A stretch of 40,631 bases of DNA. Source: Bacillota bacterium. GTDB taxonomy: Bacteria; Bacillota; SHA-98; Ch115; JABLXJ01. Position numbers and translations under genes: made by a program. This document shows positions 22,784 to 31,551 of this stretch, in pieces (position 1 is the first letter of the stretch; every line of letters starts with the position of its first letter). The notes below the pieces were generated by a model. It searched no databases. It saw only the letters and a list, made by a program, of their open reading frames with translations, and had not been told where the DNA came from. The stretch lies in contig DUMQ01000009.1 in assembly GCA_012839815.1 (NCBI GenBank), positions 1 to 40,631 of the forward strand, read 5' to 3'.

Positions 22784-24862
22784 CTATGCGACGATGTATT
22801 CCCTCCGGTCGGCGAACTCGCTCCGCTTGCCCTTATTCCAGTTTTGAATGGGCCTGTAGAAGCCCACCACCCTGCTCCACACCTCGGCAGGCTTTCCGCA
22901 CACCGGGCATGATGGGTGCTCGCCCGCAATATAGCCATGATCGGGGCAGATGCTGAAGGTCGGGGTTATTGTGAAATACGGTACCCTGTACCGTGACATG
23001 ACCCTCTGGAGCAGCCTCTTGAGCGCGTCTATATCCTCGACGCGCTCCCCGATGAATCCATGGAAGACCGTGCCGCCCGTATACTTCGTCTGGAGCTCCT
23101 CCTGCAGGTCGAGGGCCTCGAAGATGTCGGATGTGAAGCCGACCGGCAGGTGGGTGGAATTTGTATAATAAGGCTCTTCCCTACCGGCGGTGATGATATC
23201 AGGGTAGGTTTCTTTGTCGATCCGGGCGAGCCTGTAGGCCGTCCCCTCCGCAGGGGTGGCCTCCAAATTGAACATCTGCCCCGTTTCCTCCTGATAACCC
23301 ACCAGCACACTCCGCATGAAATCCAGGACCTCCAGGGCAAACTTGTGGCCCTCGGGGGTCGTAATATCGCGACCCATGAAGTTTAGCAGGGCCTCGTTCA
23401 TGCCAACAAGTCCGATGGTATTGAAGTGATTGTGCCAGTAGGTGCCGAAACGCTGCTTGATGGAATTCAAATAGTGACGGGAATAGGGATAGAGCCCGGC
23501 TTCCGTCATCCGCTCCAGGATGTTTCTCTTGATCAACAGGCTCTCCCTGGCCAGGTCCATTAGCCTTCTCGTCCGCTCGAAGAATTCATCCCTCGATTTA
23601 GCCAGGTAGCCAATCCTGGGCATGTTGAGCGTAACCACGCCGATGGAGCCCGTAAGGGGATTGGCCCCAAACAGGCCCCCGCCGCGCTTGCGGAGCTCGC
23701 GATTGTCAATCCTGAGCCTGCAGCACATGCTGCGGACGTCCTCAGGAGAGAGATCGGAGTTGACAAAGTTGGCGAAATAAGGAATGCCGTATTTCGCCGT
23801 CATCTCCATGACCCGCATGATGACGGGGCTGTCCCAGTCAAAGTCCGCCGAGATGTTATAGGTTGGGATGGGGAAGCTGAATATTCGCCCCCGGGCGTCG
23901 CCCTCCATCATAACCTCGCAAAAGGCCGTGTTCAGCATGTCCATTTCCTTTTGGAAGTCCTTATACCGGGCGTCCTGTAGTTTGCCGCCGATGATGACGG
24001 GCTCCTCGGCGAGCATTTTGGGCACTACAATGTCCATGGTTATATTCACAAACGGAGTTTGGAAGCCTACACGGGTTGGCACATTCAGGTTGAAGATGAA
24101 TTCCTGGAGGGCTTGTTTAACCTCCTTGTAGGTCAACCTATCAAAAGCGATGAAGGGGGCGAGATAGGTATCAAAGTTGGCAAATGCCTGGGCGCCGGCG
24201 GCCTCGCCCTGCAGTGTATAGAAGAAATTGACCACCTGGCCCAGGGCTGTACGGAAATGCTTGGCGGGGGCGCTTTCGATCTTCTGCGCCACCCCACCAA
24301 ACCCTTGCATCAGGAGATCAGCAAGGTCCCAACCGCAACAATAAGGGGCCAACAGGCTCAGGTCGTGTATGTGGAAGTCGCCACTCCTGTGAGCATCCCG
24401 GACCTCCTCGGGGTAGATCTTTTCCAGCCAGTAGCGTGAGGTCACGGCCGAGATCACGTGGTTGTTGAGTCCCTGAAGGGAATAATTCATGTTGCTGTTT
24501 TCGTTTATCTGCCAGTCCTGGCCGCCAACATACTCTTCGATCATCTTTTCCGCGTTGACCAGGAGGTTACGAAATTCGCGAAGATCTTCGTGTTGTTTAC
24601 GGTAAAGTATGTAGGCCTTGGCGGTCTTCGTTTGGCCGTGTTCGATCAGGACCCTCTCGACGATATCCTGGACATCCTCGACCATTGGTATACGGTCGGC
24701 AAACTCCCGGACCAGGATCGTGACCACCTCGTTTGAGAGCTCGCAAGCCAAGCGCCTATCTTCGATACCAACCGCCTTGCCAGCCTTAAAGATGGCATTG
24801 ATGATCCTCTCCTGGTCGAAATCCACTACCCGTCCATCCCGTTTGATTATCTTCTTTAACAT
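22784..24862 (-). CDS. nrdD: Anaerobic ribonucleoside-triphosphate reductase (class III)
   Basis: The ATG at 24862 follows GGAGGAGA; the open frame extends upstream to 25000 without family similarity. The 692-residue enzyme reduces ribonucleoside triphosphates to deoxy forms under anoxia. It has an N-terminal ATP-cone (KKIIKRDGRVVDFDQERI and the following AILYR-like helix), then the ten-stranded barrel (YWLEKIYPEEVRDAH, FHIHDLSLLAPYCCGWDL, FGGVAQKIESAPAKHF, ETGQMFNLEATPAEGTAYR), a zinc site near the C-terminus (CPDHGYIAGE, CPVCGKP) and the glycyl radical loop RVVGFYRPIQNW with Gly667. All key parts are present. Strict dependence on anoxia suggests an anaerobic host; no oxygen-dependent reductase is in the window. 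Confidence 0.95.
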   Translation of the reverse strand: MLKKIIKRDGRVVDFDQERIINAIFKAGKAVGIEDRRLACELSNEVVTILVREFADRIPMVEDVQDIVERVLIEHGQTKTAKAYILYRKQHEDLREFRNLLVNAEKMIEEYVGGQDWQINENSNMNYSLQGLNNHVISAVTSRYWLEKIYPEEVRDAHRSGDFHIHDLSLLAPYCCGWDLADLLMQGFGGVAQKIESAPAKHFRTALGQVVNFFYTLQGEAAGAQAFANFDTYLAPFIAFDRLTYKEVKQALQEFIFNLNVPTRVGFQTPFVNITMDIVVPKMLAEEPVIIGGKLQDARYKDFQKEMDMLNTAFCEVMMEGDARGRIFSFPIPTYNISADFDWDSPVIMRVMEMTAKYGIPYFANFVNSDLSPEDVRSMCCRLRIDNRELRKRGGGLFGANPLTGSIGVVTLNMPRIGYLAKSRDEFFERTRRLMDLARESLLIKRNILERMTEAGLYPYSRHYLNSIKQRFGTYWHNHFNTIGLVGMNEALLNFMGRDITTPEGHKFALEVLDFMRSVLVGYQEETGQMFNLEATPAEGTAYRLARIDKETYPDIITAGREEPYYTNSTHLPVGFTSDIFEALDLQEELQTKYTGGTVFHGFIGERVEDIDALKRLLQRVMSRYRVPYFTITPTFSICPDHGYIAGEHPSCPVCGKPAEVWSRVVGFYRPIQNWNKGKRSEFADRREYIVA

Positions 24863-24904
24863 CGCCTGACAATCTCCTCCCCCATCCCGTCTTGCCTCAT
24901 TACT

Positions 24905-24935
24905 TAAAAACCCCAGGCCTTCGTCGAGGCTGGGG
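24905..24935 (-). terminator. Terminator or attenuator between zwf and nrdD
   Basis: On the minus strand CCCCAGCCT-CGACGA-AGG-C-CTGGGG followed by TTTTTAAG. It lies 120 bases past the zwf stop and 40 bases before the nrdD start, so it can end the zwf transcript or attenuate nrdD. A TATTATAAT box lies just upstream. Confidence 0.8.
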
Positions 24936-25052
24936 CGTATTATAATACCTTGCGCCTTCCCAGGGCCAATTCCGCAGAGGTATTCTCCATCCCACGACAA
25001 TTCTCCTCCTGGGTCGCCCTTCTTTTTTATGCTGGACTACCCTACGGCACGT

Positions 25053-26570
25053 TCATAGAACCAGCCACCAATTCCTTCCCTCCCGTTCCAGGAGATCGCA
25101 GGCTTCCCGCGGCCCCCATGTCCCGGCGGGGTAGATGGGCAAGGCCACCTCTCCCTCTCCGGTTGCCTCCCTAGCTGCCGTCCAGGCATCAAGGACCGGC
25201 TGAACAAAGGCCCAGGTCTGCTCGATTTCATCCCAGCGGGGGAAGATGCTCTGGTCGCCCCGGATCAGGTCAAAAAACAGCCGCTCATAAGCCTCGGGGG
25301 AATCTTCAGGGTAGTCGCAGTTTTGGCAGTAATTCATTTTAACCGGGACGATCCTCCCGCCTGGCCCGAGCTCCTTTGCGTTGAATTGGAGAAAGACCCC
25401 TTCCTCCGGTTGGATCTTGAGCACGAGCAAGTTAGGTTCAAGGGCCCCGAATTCCTTAAAGTAGAGGGTTCCAGGCAGCGCACGAAACTGGATTACGACC
25501 GCGGCCGAGCGCTCTGGCATTCGCTTGCCGGTCCTGAGGTAAAAAGGCACGCCTGCCCAGCGAAAATTGTTGATAAAAAGACGCATAGCGACAAACGTCT
25601 CGGTGCGCGAGGAGGCGGAGACTCCCTCCTCCTCTCTATATCCCCGCACCGCCTCTCCATCAACATTTCCGCCCGTATACTGGCCGCGCACCACATCCCG
25701 TGCCACGGCATCCTGCGTGAGCCCCTGGAGGGCGCGAATCACCTTGACCTTCTCGTCGCGGATCGATTTAGTGCGCAAGTCCACCGGCGGCTCCATCGCC
25801 ACCAGGGCCACGAGCTGCATGAGGTGATTCGGAAACATATCCCTGAGCGCCCCCGCCTGCTCATAATACCGGCCTCGCGTCCCAACCCCCTGACTCTCAT
25901 TGATGCTGATCTGGATATTATCGATGTGTCTGTTGTTCCATAGGGGTTCAAAGAGGGAGTTGGCAAACCTGATCACCATTAAATTCTGAATCATTTCCTT
26001 CCCCAGGTAGTGGTCGATACGATAGATCTCTTCCTCGGCAAAAACGCGCGCCAGCCTCTGATTTAGCTCCCGGGCGGAGGCCAGGTCGTGCCCGAAGGGC
26101 TTCTCGATCGCGATCCGCAGCCAGCCGCCTCCCTCCGCCACCATGCGGCTGGCGGCGAGTTGGTCCACGATGGGGCCGAAGTGCTCAGGCGCCACTGCAA
26201 GGTAGAAGATCCTGTTTCCCCGCGTTTCCCGGATCCGGTCCATGTTCGCGAGGAACTCCTTAAGGCGCAAAAAGCCTGCAGCCTCGCCGAGATCGAATTG
26301 TTGATAATAAAAACTTTCCAGGAAATCACCACATACCCCGATTTTAACCTTGCGGGAAAACTCCTTGACCGCCCGGCAAACTTCGTCCCGGAACGCTGCC
26401 TCGCTGGCTAGCCTCCTTCCGATGCCCACGACCCCGAAGCGCTCCGGCAGCCGCCCCTCCAGGTAGAGGTTGTACAGGGCTGGAAACAGCTTCCGGCGGG
26501 CGAGATCCCCCGTAGCCCCAAAGATCACAAGTATGCAGGGATCGAGCCGGTTTTCACCCATGGCCCACAT
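25053..26570 (-). CDS. zwf: Glucose-6-phosphate 1-dehydrogenase
   Basis: I place the start at ATG 26570, six bases after AGGAG within the last codons of gnd. The 505-residue enzyme oxidises glucose 6-phosphate to 6-phosphogluconolactone with NADP. It shows the N-terminal dinucleotide fingerprint FGATGDLARRKLFPALYNL (about 17-35), FYLAVAPEHF, EKPFGHDLASARELN, and the substrate signature RIDHYLGKE at 184-192 with the catalytic His, then FRWAGVPFYLRTGKRM. Length matches the family. It overlaps the 6-phosphogluconate dehydrogenase gene closely, so the two oxidative pentose phosphate steps are co-expressed; the lactonase (pgl) is not in the window. Confidence 0.96.
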   Translation of the reverse strand: MWAMGENRLDPCILVIFGATGDLARRKLFPALYNLYLEGRLPERFGVVGIGRRLASEAAFRDEVCRAVKEFSRKVKIGVCGDFLESFYYQQFDLGEAAGFLRLKEFLANMDRIRETRGNRIFYLAVAPEHFGPIVDQLAASRMVAEGGGWLRIAIEKPFGHDLASARELNQRLARVFAEEEIYRIDHYLGKEMIQNLMVIRFANSLFEPLWNNRHIDNIQISINESQGVGTRGRYYEQAGALRDMFPNHLMQLVALVAMEPPVDLRTKSIRDEKVKVIRALQGLTQDAVARDVVRGQYTGGNVDGEAVRGYREEEGVSASSRTETFVAMRLFINNFRWAGVPFYLRTGKRMPERSAAVVIQFRALPGTLYFKEFGALEPNLLVLKIQPEEGVFLQFNAKELGPGGRIVPVKMNYCQNCDYPEDSPEAYERLFFDLIRGDQSIFPRWDEIEQTWAFVQPVLDAWTAAREATGEGEVALPIYPAGTWGPREACDLLEREGRNWWLVL

Positions 26571-26572
26571 TC

Positions 26573-28033
26573 TCACTCCTTGTCTTCGGGATCCCGCCAT
26601 TCTGTATGGAAAACACCGGGCCGGTCCAGGCGGCGGTAAGTATGGGCCCCGAAATAATCGCGCTGCGCCTGGATGAGGTTGGCGGGCAGCCTTTCCGCCC
26701 GGTAGGCATCATAGTAGGTCAGCGCGGAGCTTAGCGCGGGCGCGGGTATGCCCGCGAGGGCCGCCTGGCTCACCACCTGGCGCCAGCTGGCCTGGCTGGC
26801 GGCAATTACCTCCCTGAAATAAGTGTCGAGGAGGAGGTTGCGTAACCCTTGATCCCGTTTGTAGGCCTCCATGATGTGATTCAGGAGCCGGGCGCGGATG
26901 ATACAGCCATTTCGCCAGATCTGGGCCACTTTGGCCAGATCCAGCTCATAACCCCATTCGTATACGCGAGCCGCCTCCTTGAGGAGGGCAAAGCCCTGCG
27001 CATAGATGCAAAGCCTGGCGGCGTAAAGGGCCTTGCGGAGATTCGCCAGGAATGAACGGATTTCGCCTCGCTCACCTGCGCCTGGTTCCCCTGTGGATCT
27101 GGCGGCCGGACTGGTGAGGACCCGGGCGGCCTGCTCCCGCTCCTCCTTGAGTGCCGAGAGGAAACGAGCGGAGACGGCCGCGGTCAGGGATGGCACCGGC
27201 ACGCCCAGGTCCAGTGCAACCTGCGCTGTCCACTTCCCGGTCCCTTTCTGCTCAGCCTCATCCCTGATGAGCTCCACCAGGGGCATCCCTGTTTCCTTGT
27301 CAATCCTGCCCAGGATATCCGCGGTAATTTCAATAAGATGGGACTCGAGCTCTTCACGGTTCCACTCAGCGAAGATGCGGACCATTTCGGGCGCAGTAAG
27401 GCCGAGGAAATCCCGCATGAGGTGGTAGGCCTCTGAGATCAGTTGCATATCCCCGTATTCGATGCCATTATGTACCATCTTCACGAAATGCCCGGCCCCA
27501 TCCGGACCGAGGTAGGCGCAACAGGGCTCTCCATCCGCCGCCCTGGCCGCGATGTCGAGAAGGACCTGCCCGGCCAAGTCCCAGGCCGCCCGAGGTCCAC
27601 CTGGCATGATGCTCGGCCCGTGTCTTGCCCCCTCTTCCCCGCCGGAGATCCCCACGCCCAGGAAGAGGAGACCGTGTTCGCCAAGCTGCCGCTCCCGCCT
27701 CTGCGTATCCCGGAAGAAGGAGTTGCCCCCGTCAATGAGGACATCCCCCGGTTCAAGCAGGGGGATAAGCTCAGATATGAGGGCATCGACCGCTTCGCCC
27801 GCCCTCACCATGAGCAGGATCTTTCGAGGCGGCGTCAAGACTTGCGTGAGCTCAGCCAGGGAATAGGCGGGCACGACATCCTTCCCCCGGGCGACCCCGT
27901 GCACGAAGTCATCCACCCTGCTTTTTGTCCGGTTGTATACGGCGACGCGATAACCCTTATCCAATAGGTTGAGTACAAGGTTCTGGCCCATCACCGCCAG
28001 GCCGATCACGCCCACGTCCGCATTCATAATCAC
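26573..28033 (-). CDS. gnd: 6-phosphogluconate dehydrogenase, decarboxylating
   Basis: GTG 28033 lies seven bases after GGGAGG; ATG 28027 is also possible. The 486-residue enzyme converts 6-phosphogluconate to ribulose 5-phosphate and CO2, reducing NADP. Visible features are the Rossmann fingerprint GLAVMGQNL, VAVYNRTKSRVD, DGGNSFFRDTQRRERQL, GVGISGGEEGARHGPSIMPG, and KMVHNGIEYGDMQLISEAYH with the catalytic Lys. The C-terminal helical domain ends in YFGAHTYRRLDRPGVFHTEW. This is the long, homodimeric type. It stands just upstream of zwf in the same transcript, so its order is gnd then zwf. Confidence 0.96.
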   Translation of the reverse strand: MIMNADVGVIGLAVMGQNLVLNLLDKGYRVAVYNRTKSRVDDFVHGVARGKDVVPAYSLAELTQVLTPPRKILLMVRAGEAVDALISELIPLLEPGDVLIDGGNSFFRDTQRRERQLGEHGLLFLGVGISGGEEGARHGPSIMPGGPRAAWDLAGQVLLDIAARAADGEPCCAYLGPDGAGHFVKMVHNGIEYGDMQLISEAYHLMRDFLGLTAPEMVRIFAEWNREELESHLIEITADILGRIDKETGMPLVELIRDEAEQKGTGKWTAQVALDLGVPVPSLTAAVSARFLSALKEEREQAARVLTSPAARSTGEPGAGERGEIRSFLANLRKALYAARLCIYAQGFALLKEAARVYEWGYELDLAKVAQIWRNGCIIRARLLNHIMEAYKRDQGLRNLLLDTYFREVIAASQASWRQVVSQAALAGIPAPALSSALTYYDAYRAERLPANLIQAQRDYFGAHTYRRLDRPGVFHTEWRDPEDKE

Positions 28034-28159
28034 GCTTTTTCCTCCCCGAATCAAATTTCCTTAAATCTTCAGGCATAATGGGCCGTTACTTTAAGTATTC
28101 CCATAAGGGGTCGCAGACATTTTCATCGCTTACTGGTGCCGCCGTATGTAGCGGATATT

Positions 28160-29740
28160 CTATTTCATGCTCAAAAACAGCTGATAAAAAAGCGTCATAT
28201 CGAGACTCCTGCGCACAGTTGAGGCCAGCCTCTCATAGGCTCTTTCGCGCTCGCTCTCCGAGGAACCTGTGGGGCCGCAGAGAGGTTTAAGGCCCTTTCG
28301 TGTCCTGAGCCAGTTGACGAAGCGATGCCGGAACGAATCGTTATCGAAAATGCCATGCAGGTAGGTGCCAAAAACAAGACCGTCTCCCCTGATGGCCCCG
28401 TCTAAGACTGAGACATCCCGCCCCGAGCGGGAAACGATCCGTAAGAGTGGCCGCGCCTCGGGACCGAGACGCGAGATGCCCATATGAATCTCGTAGCCTC
28501 TAACCTTCCTCCCGGCCAGCCCCGCGAAGGGCCCGTAGTCTGCTTCGATCAGGGCCTCCGCCTGATGGGTCATCTTATCCGGCTGCAACTCAGTAATCAT
28601 ATCGAGCAGACCTAATCCGTCAATACTATTCCGCTTCGACTCGAGACCCAGGGGATCCCGTAGCTTGCGACCGAGCATCTGGTAGCCGCCGCAGATTCCC
28701 ACCACGGGCACCCCTGCCTTCGATAGAGCCACGATCTCGCCCGCGCGCCCCGTTTCGTGAAGGTATGCGAGGTCATCTATGGTATTCTTGGTCCCGGGTA
28801 TTATGACCACGTCTGGCCACCCGAGGCTGTCACCCCTACGGGTATAACGGACCTTTGTTTCAGGCTCGGTCTCCAGAAGATCAAAATCGGTAAAATTAGA
28901 AATATGAGGCAGGTAGATGACGGCTATCTCTATACCCTTGATGCCTCCAGACCTCGCACACCCGAATCCCGGCCGGTCGGGATCGCGGTATCCGCCGCGA
29001 TTGTAATAACGCGCCGGGAGGCTGTCCTCCTCCGGCACCCTGAAATCCGTAAAATACGGCACTACGCCCAATACCGGGATACCAACCAGCCGGGTCAGCG
29101 TATCAAGCCCGGGTTTCAAGAGTTCTTTTCGGCCCCGAAACTTGTTGATGATAATACCTTTTATTCGTTCCTTCTCCCAGGGTTCAAGCAGCTCCAACGT
29201 TCCAACAAGATACGCAAACACCCCGCCCCGGTCGATATCGCCCACGAGGATCACCGGAGCATCTGCTTCCACGGCAACGGGCATATTAACGACATCATTA
29301 TCCCGCAGGTTGACCTCAGCAGGGCTCCCCGCCCCTTCGATAACCACGATATCGTATTCCTCGCGCAGCCGCTGCAGGGATTCGGTGATCGCCTTCCAAC
29401 CAGCGTGCTTCTTGAAACGCATGTACTCTTGCGCCGTCATGTTCCCGATGGCCCTGCCGTGCACGATGACCTGGGCCACGGTGTCCTCGACGGGCTTGAG
29501 CAGGACGGGGTTCATATCAACGGTCGGGTCTACACGCGCCGCCTCAGCCTGAACCGCCTGGGCCCGGCCGATCTCCCCACCGCTCGCTGTGACGAAGGAA
29601 TTGAGGGCCATATTCTGGGCCTTGAACGGCGCCACCCTGTAGCCATCCTGGGCCAGGATACGGCATAACGCGGCCACCAGGACGCTCTTGCCGACATCAG
29701 AGGAGACGCCCTGGACCATTACTGTCTTCGCAAGCCCCAT
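28160..29740 (-). CDS. cobQ: Cobyric acid synthase, copy 1
   Basis: ATG start with GGGAGGGA seven bases before. The 526-residue protein has an N-terminal dethiobiotin-synthetase-like ATPase domain (VQGVSSDVGKSVLVAALCR P-loop, PFKAQNMALNSFVT, GAGSPAEVNLRDNDVVNM, DIDRGGVFAYLVGT, IINKFRGR) and a C-terminal glutamine amidotransferase domain (PGTKNTIDDLAYL, GICGGYQMLG with catalytic Cys, EIHMG, GTYLHGIFDND with catalytic His). Family role: amidation of the b, d, e and g carboxylates of adenosylcobyrinic diamide. The stretch after the Cys box (LDMITELQPDKMTHQAEALI) departs from the form I would expect (LPxETxFxPxKxT), unlike copy 2. It lies 66 bases after copy 2, with no other corrin genes nearby. 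Confidence 0.85.
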   Translation of the reverse strand: MGLAKTVMVQGVSSDVGKSVLVAALCRILAQDGYRVAPFKAQNMALNSFVTASGGEIGRAQAVQAEAARVDPTVDMNPVLLKPVEDTVAQVIVHGRAIGNMTAQEYMRFKKHAGWKAITESLQRLREEYDIVVIEGAGSPAEVNLRDNDVVNMPVAVEADAPVILVGDIDRGGVFAYLVGTLELLEPWEKERIKGIIINKFRGRKELLKPGLDTLTRLVGIPVLGVVPYFTDFRVPEEDSLPARYYNRGGYRDPDRPGFGCARSGGIKGIEIAVIYLPHISNFTDFDLLETEPETKVRYTRRGDSLGWPDVVIIPGTKNTIDDLAYLHETGRAGEIVALSKAGVPVVGICGGYQMLGRKLRDPLGLESKRNSIDGLGLLDMITELQPDKMTHQAEALIEADYGPFAGLAGRKVRGYEIHMGISRLGPEARPLLRIVSRSGRDVSVLDGAIRGDGLVFGTYLHGIFDNDSFRHRFVNWLRTRKGLKPLCGPTGSSESERERAYERLASTVRRSLDMTLFYQLFLSMK

Positions 29741-29806
29741 GCCTGGATCCCTCCCTTCCCTCCGTTTCTATATTTTTTCGAGCGATGCCCGGTGACGCCC
29801 TGGGCC

Positions 29807-31501
29807 TTACCTGACACCAGTCAACCTGTATAGCATGTCCATATTAAGGCCCTTGCGCACCAGGGCCGCAAGCTTATCAAAGTTCAACTCGCGTAAGGCC
29901 CTGCTGCTCATCCCATCCATCCTGGGTAGGGGGCTCAGGCCCTTCTTGCGGCGCAGGTGATTTACAAACGCCCGGCGGAAGCCATCATTATCGAAAATAC
30001 CGTGCAGGTATGTCCCCATTACGAGCCCATCCGGGCTCACCGCCCCCTCAAAGGTAACACCGTGATCACTAGCTATATCGCCGCCACCGACGGGCTTACC
30101 TGAGGCTTCCATTGCATCTTGATCTCGTCCCCGGGCCTCATCCTGCGACCCAATATCGTCGCGGACCTGGAATATAGGCGCGGCACCGCCCACCAGGGTC
30201 GTCCTCCCCATATGTATCTCGTAGCCCGAGATCTCCTCGCCGGCCAGCTCGCCGAGCCACCCAACCCGAGCGATAACTCGTCCTCTGACGCGGACGGTCC
30301 GTTTACCTGGGTAGAATGTTGTCTCCGTGGGAAGCAGCCCAAGGCCGGGAACCTCGTCCGGCGCACCGCCACCATTGACACGGCCGGCCAAGCCCTCGGT
30401 GTTGGCTTCGGTATGATAGGGGTCGCGCAGCACACGCCCCAGCATCTGGTACCCGCCGCAGATGCCTATAACCTGTGCCCCCCGCCTCACCAGCTCAAGT
30501 ATCTCGGCCGCATAGCCAGCCTCCCGGAGGTAGCTCAGGTCGCTGATGGTGTTCTTTGTGCCAGGGATGATGATGGCATCCGGGCTCGAGGCACCCGGCG
30601 GAGCGCTTAAGGGTTCGCCCTCTCTCACATATCTCAGCCTCACCCCGGGCTCCCTGGCGAGGGCATCGAAATCCGTAAAATTAGAAATATGGGGGAGCCG
30701 TATCACGACGATCTCAACGGCCGGCGTTGCGGCATACGTTACGGCCGCCGCCCCCTCAAGGCTTGCCAGCCGCTCGATCGAAACGGAATCCTCTTCGTCG
30801 ATGAGGGGCTCATCGATATACGGCACGACGCCTACAACGGGCTTGCCCGTTCGCCGCTCCAGGATCTCGATGCCCGGGCGCAATATCTCAAAATCGCCGC
30901 GGAATTTATTCAATACGCTCCCGGCTACGAGACCCCGCTCATCCTCCGGCAGGAGCGCGAGCGTCCCCACGATGGCCGCAAGGGCTCCGCCCCTGTCGAT
31001 ATCGGCAACCAGCAAAACGGGGGCATTCGCCATCTTTGCAACCTTCATGTTGGCGACGTCGCGGTCCCTGAGGTTGATCTCGGCCGGGCTCCCGGCACCC
31101 TCGATTACTATGACATCAAACTGTGTCCTCAATCTCCCCAGGGATTCCTCAATAACAGGCAGGGCTACATTTACGAAATCGCGCCGCCCCTCTCCCGCGT
31201 CCACATCCGCCCAGGGCTTTCCTCGCATTATGACCTGAGAGGTCATATTCCCCTTGGGCTTGAGCAAAAAGGGATTCATGTCGCCCGTGGCCTCAACCCC
31301 GGCCGCCTCGGCCTGGACGCCCTGGGCGCGGCCTATTTCCAACCCGTCTCTCGTTACATAGGAATTCAAGGCCATATTCCATGCCTTGAAAGGGGCCACG
31401 CGATAACCATCCTGGGCGAATATCCTACAGAGGGCCGTCACCAGCACGCTCTTGCCTACGTTTGATGCAACCCCCTGGATCATGAGGGCTTTTGCCGGCA
31501 T
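29807..31501 (-). CDS. cobQ: Cobyric acid synthase, copy 2
   Basis: The ATG at 31501 follows GGGAGGG at eight-base spacing. The 564-residue protein shares with copy 1 the P-loop QGVASNVGKSVLVTALCR, GAGSPAEINLRDRDVANM, DIDRGGALAAIVGT, PGTKNTISDLSYL, GICGGYQMLG and GTYLHGIFDND. It differs by PFKAWNMALNS (Trp for Gln), a canonical LPTETTFYPGKRTVRVRGRV segment, and a 30-40-residue insertion between EIHMG and the catalytic His region that is rich in Asp, Gly and Arg. It lies 50 bases after thiL, thus within or at the end of the thiamine operon. Either could make cobyric acid; tandem divergence suggests different substrates or a heteromer. Confidence 0.85.
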   Translation of the reverse strand: MPAKALMIQGVASNVGKSVLVTALCRIFAQDGYRVAPFKAWNMALNSYVTRDGLEIGRAQGVQAEAAGVEATGDMNPFLLKPKGNMTSQVIMRGKPWADVDAGEGRRDFVNVALPVIEESLGRLRTQFDVIVIEGAGSPAEINLRDRDVANMKVAKMANAPVLLVADIDRGGALAAIVGTLALLPEDERGLVAGSVLNKFRGDFEILRPGIEILERRTGKPVVGVVPYIDEPLIDEEDSVSIERLASLEGAAAVTYAATPAVEIVVIRLPHISNFTDFDALAREPGVRLRYVREGEPLSAPPGASSPDAIIIPGTKNTISDLSYLREAGYAAEILELVRRGAQVIGICGGYQMLGRVLRDPYHTEANTEGLAGRVNGGGAPDEVPGLGLLPTETTFYPGKRTVRVRGRVIARVGWLGELAGEEISGYEIHMGRTTLVGGAAPIFQVRDDIGSQDEARGRDQDAMEASGKPVGGGDIASDHGVTFEGAVSPDGLVMGTYLHGIFDNDGFRRAFVNHLRRKKGLSPLPRMDGMSSRALRELNFDKLAALVRKGLNMDMLYRLTGVR

Positions 31502-31551
31502 TTTCGCTACCCTCCCTCCCTTCACATCCACCGAATGAATCATGAGATGGG

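Noticed and set aside
25053-25231. Upstream extension of nrdD to 25000 as its N-terminus
   Set aside because: The extra residues have no similarity to the ATP-cone start; a good ribosome site fits ATG 24862.
28757-29668. Plus-strand open frame of 303 codons
   Set aside because: Antisense to the first cobyric acid synthase; composition of a shadow frame.
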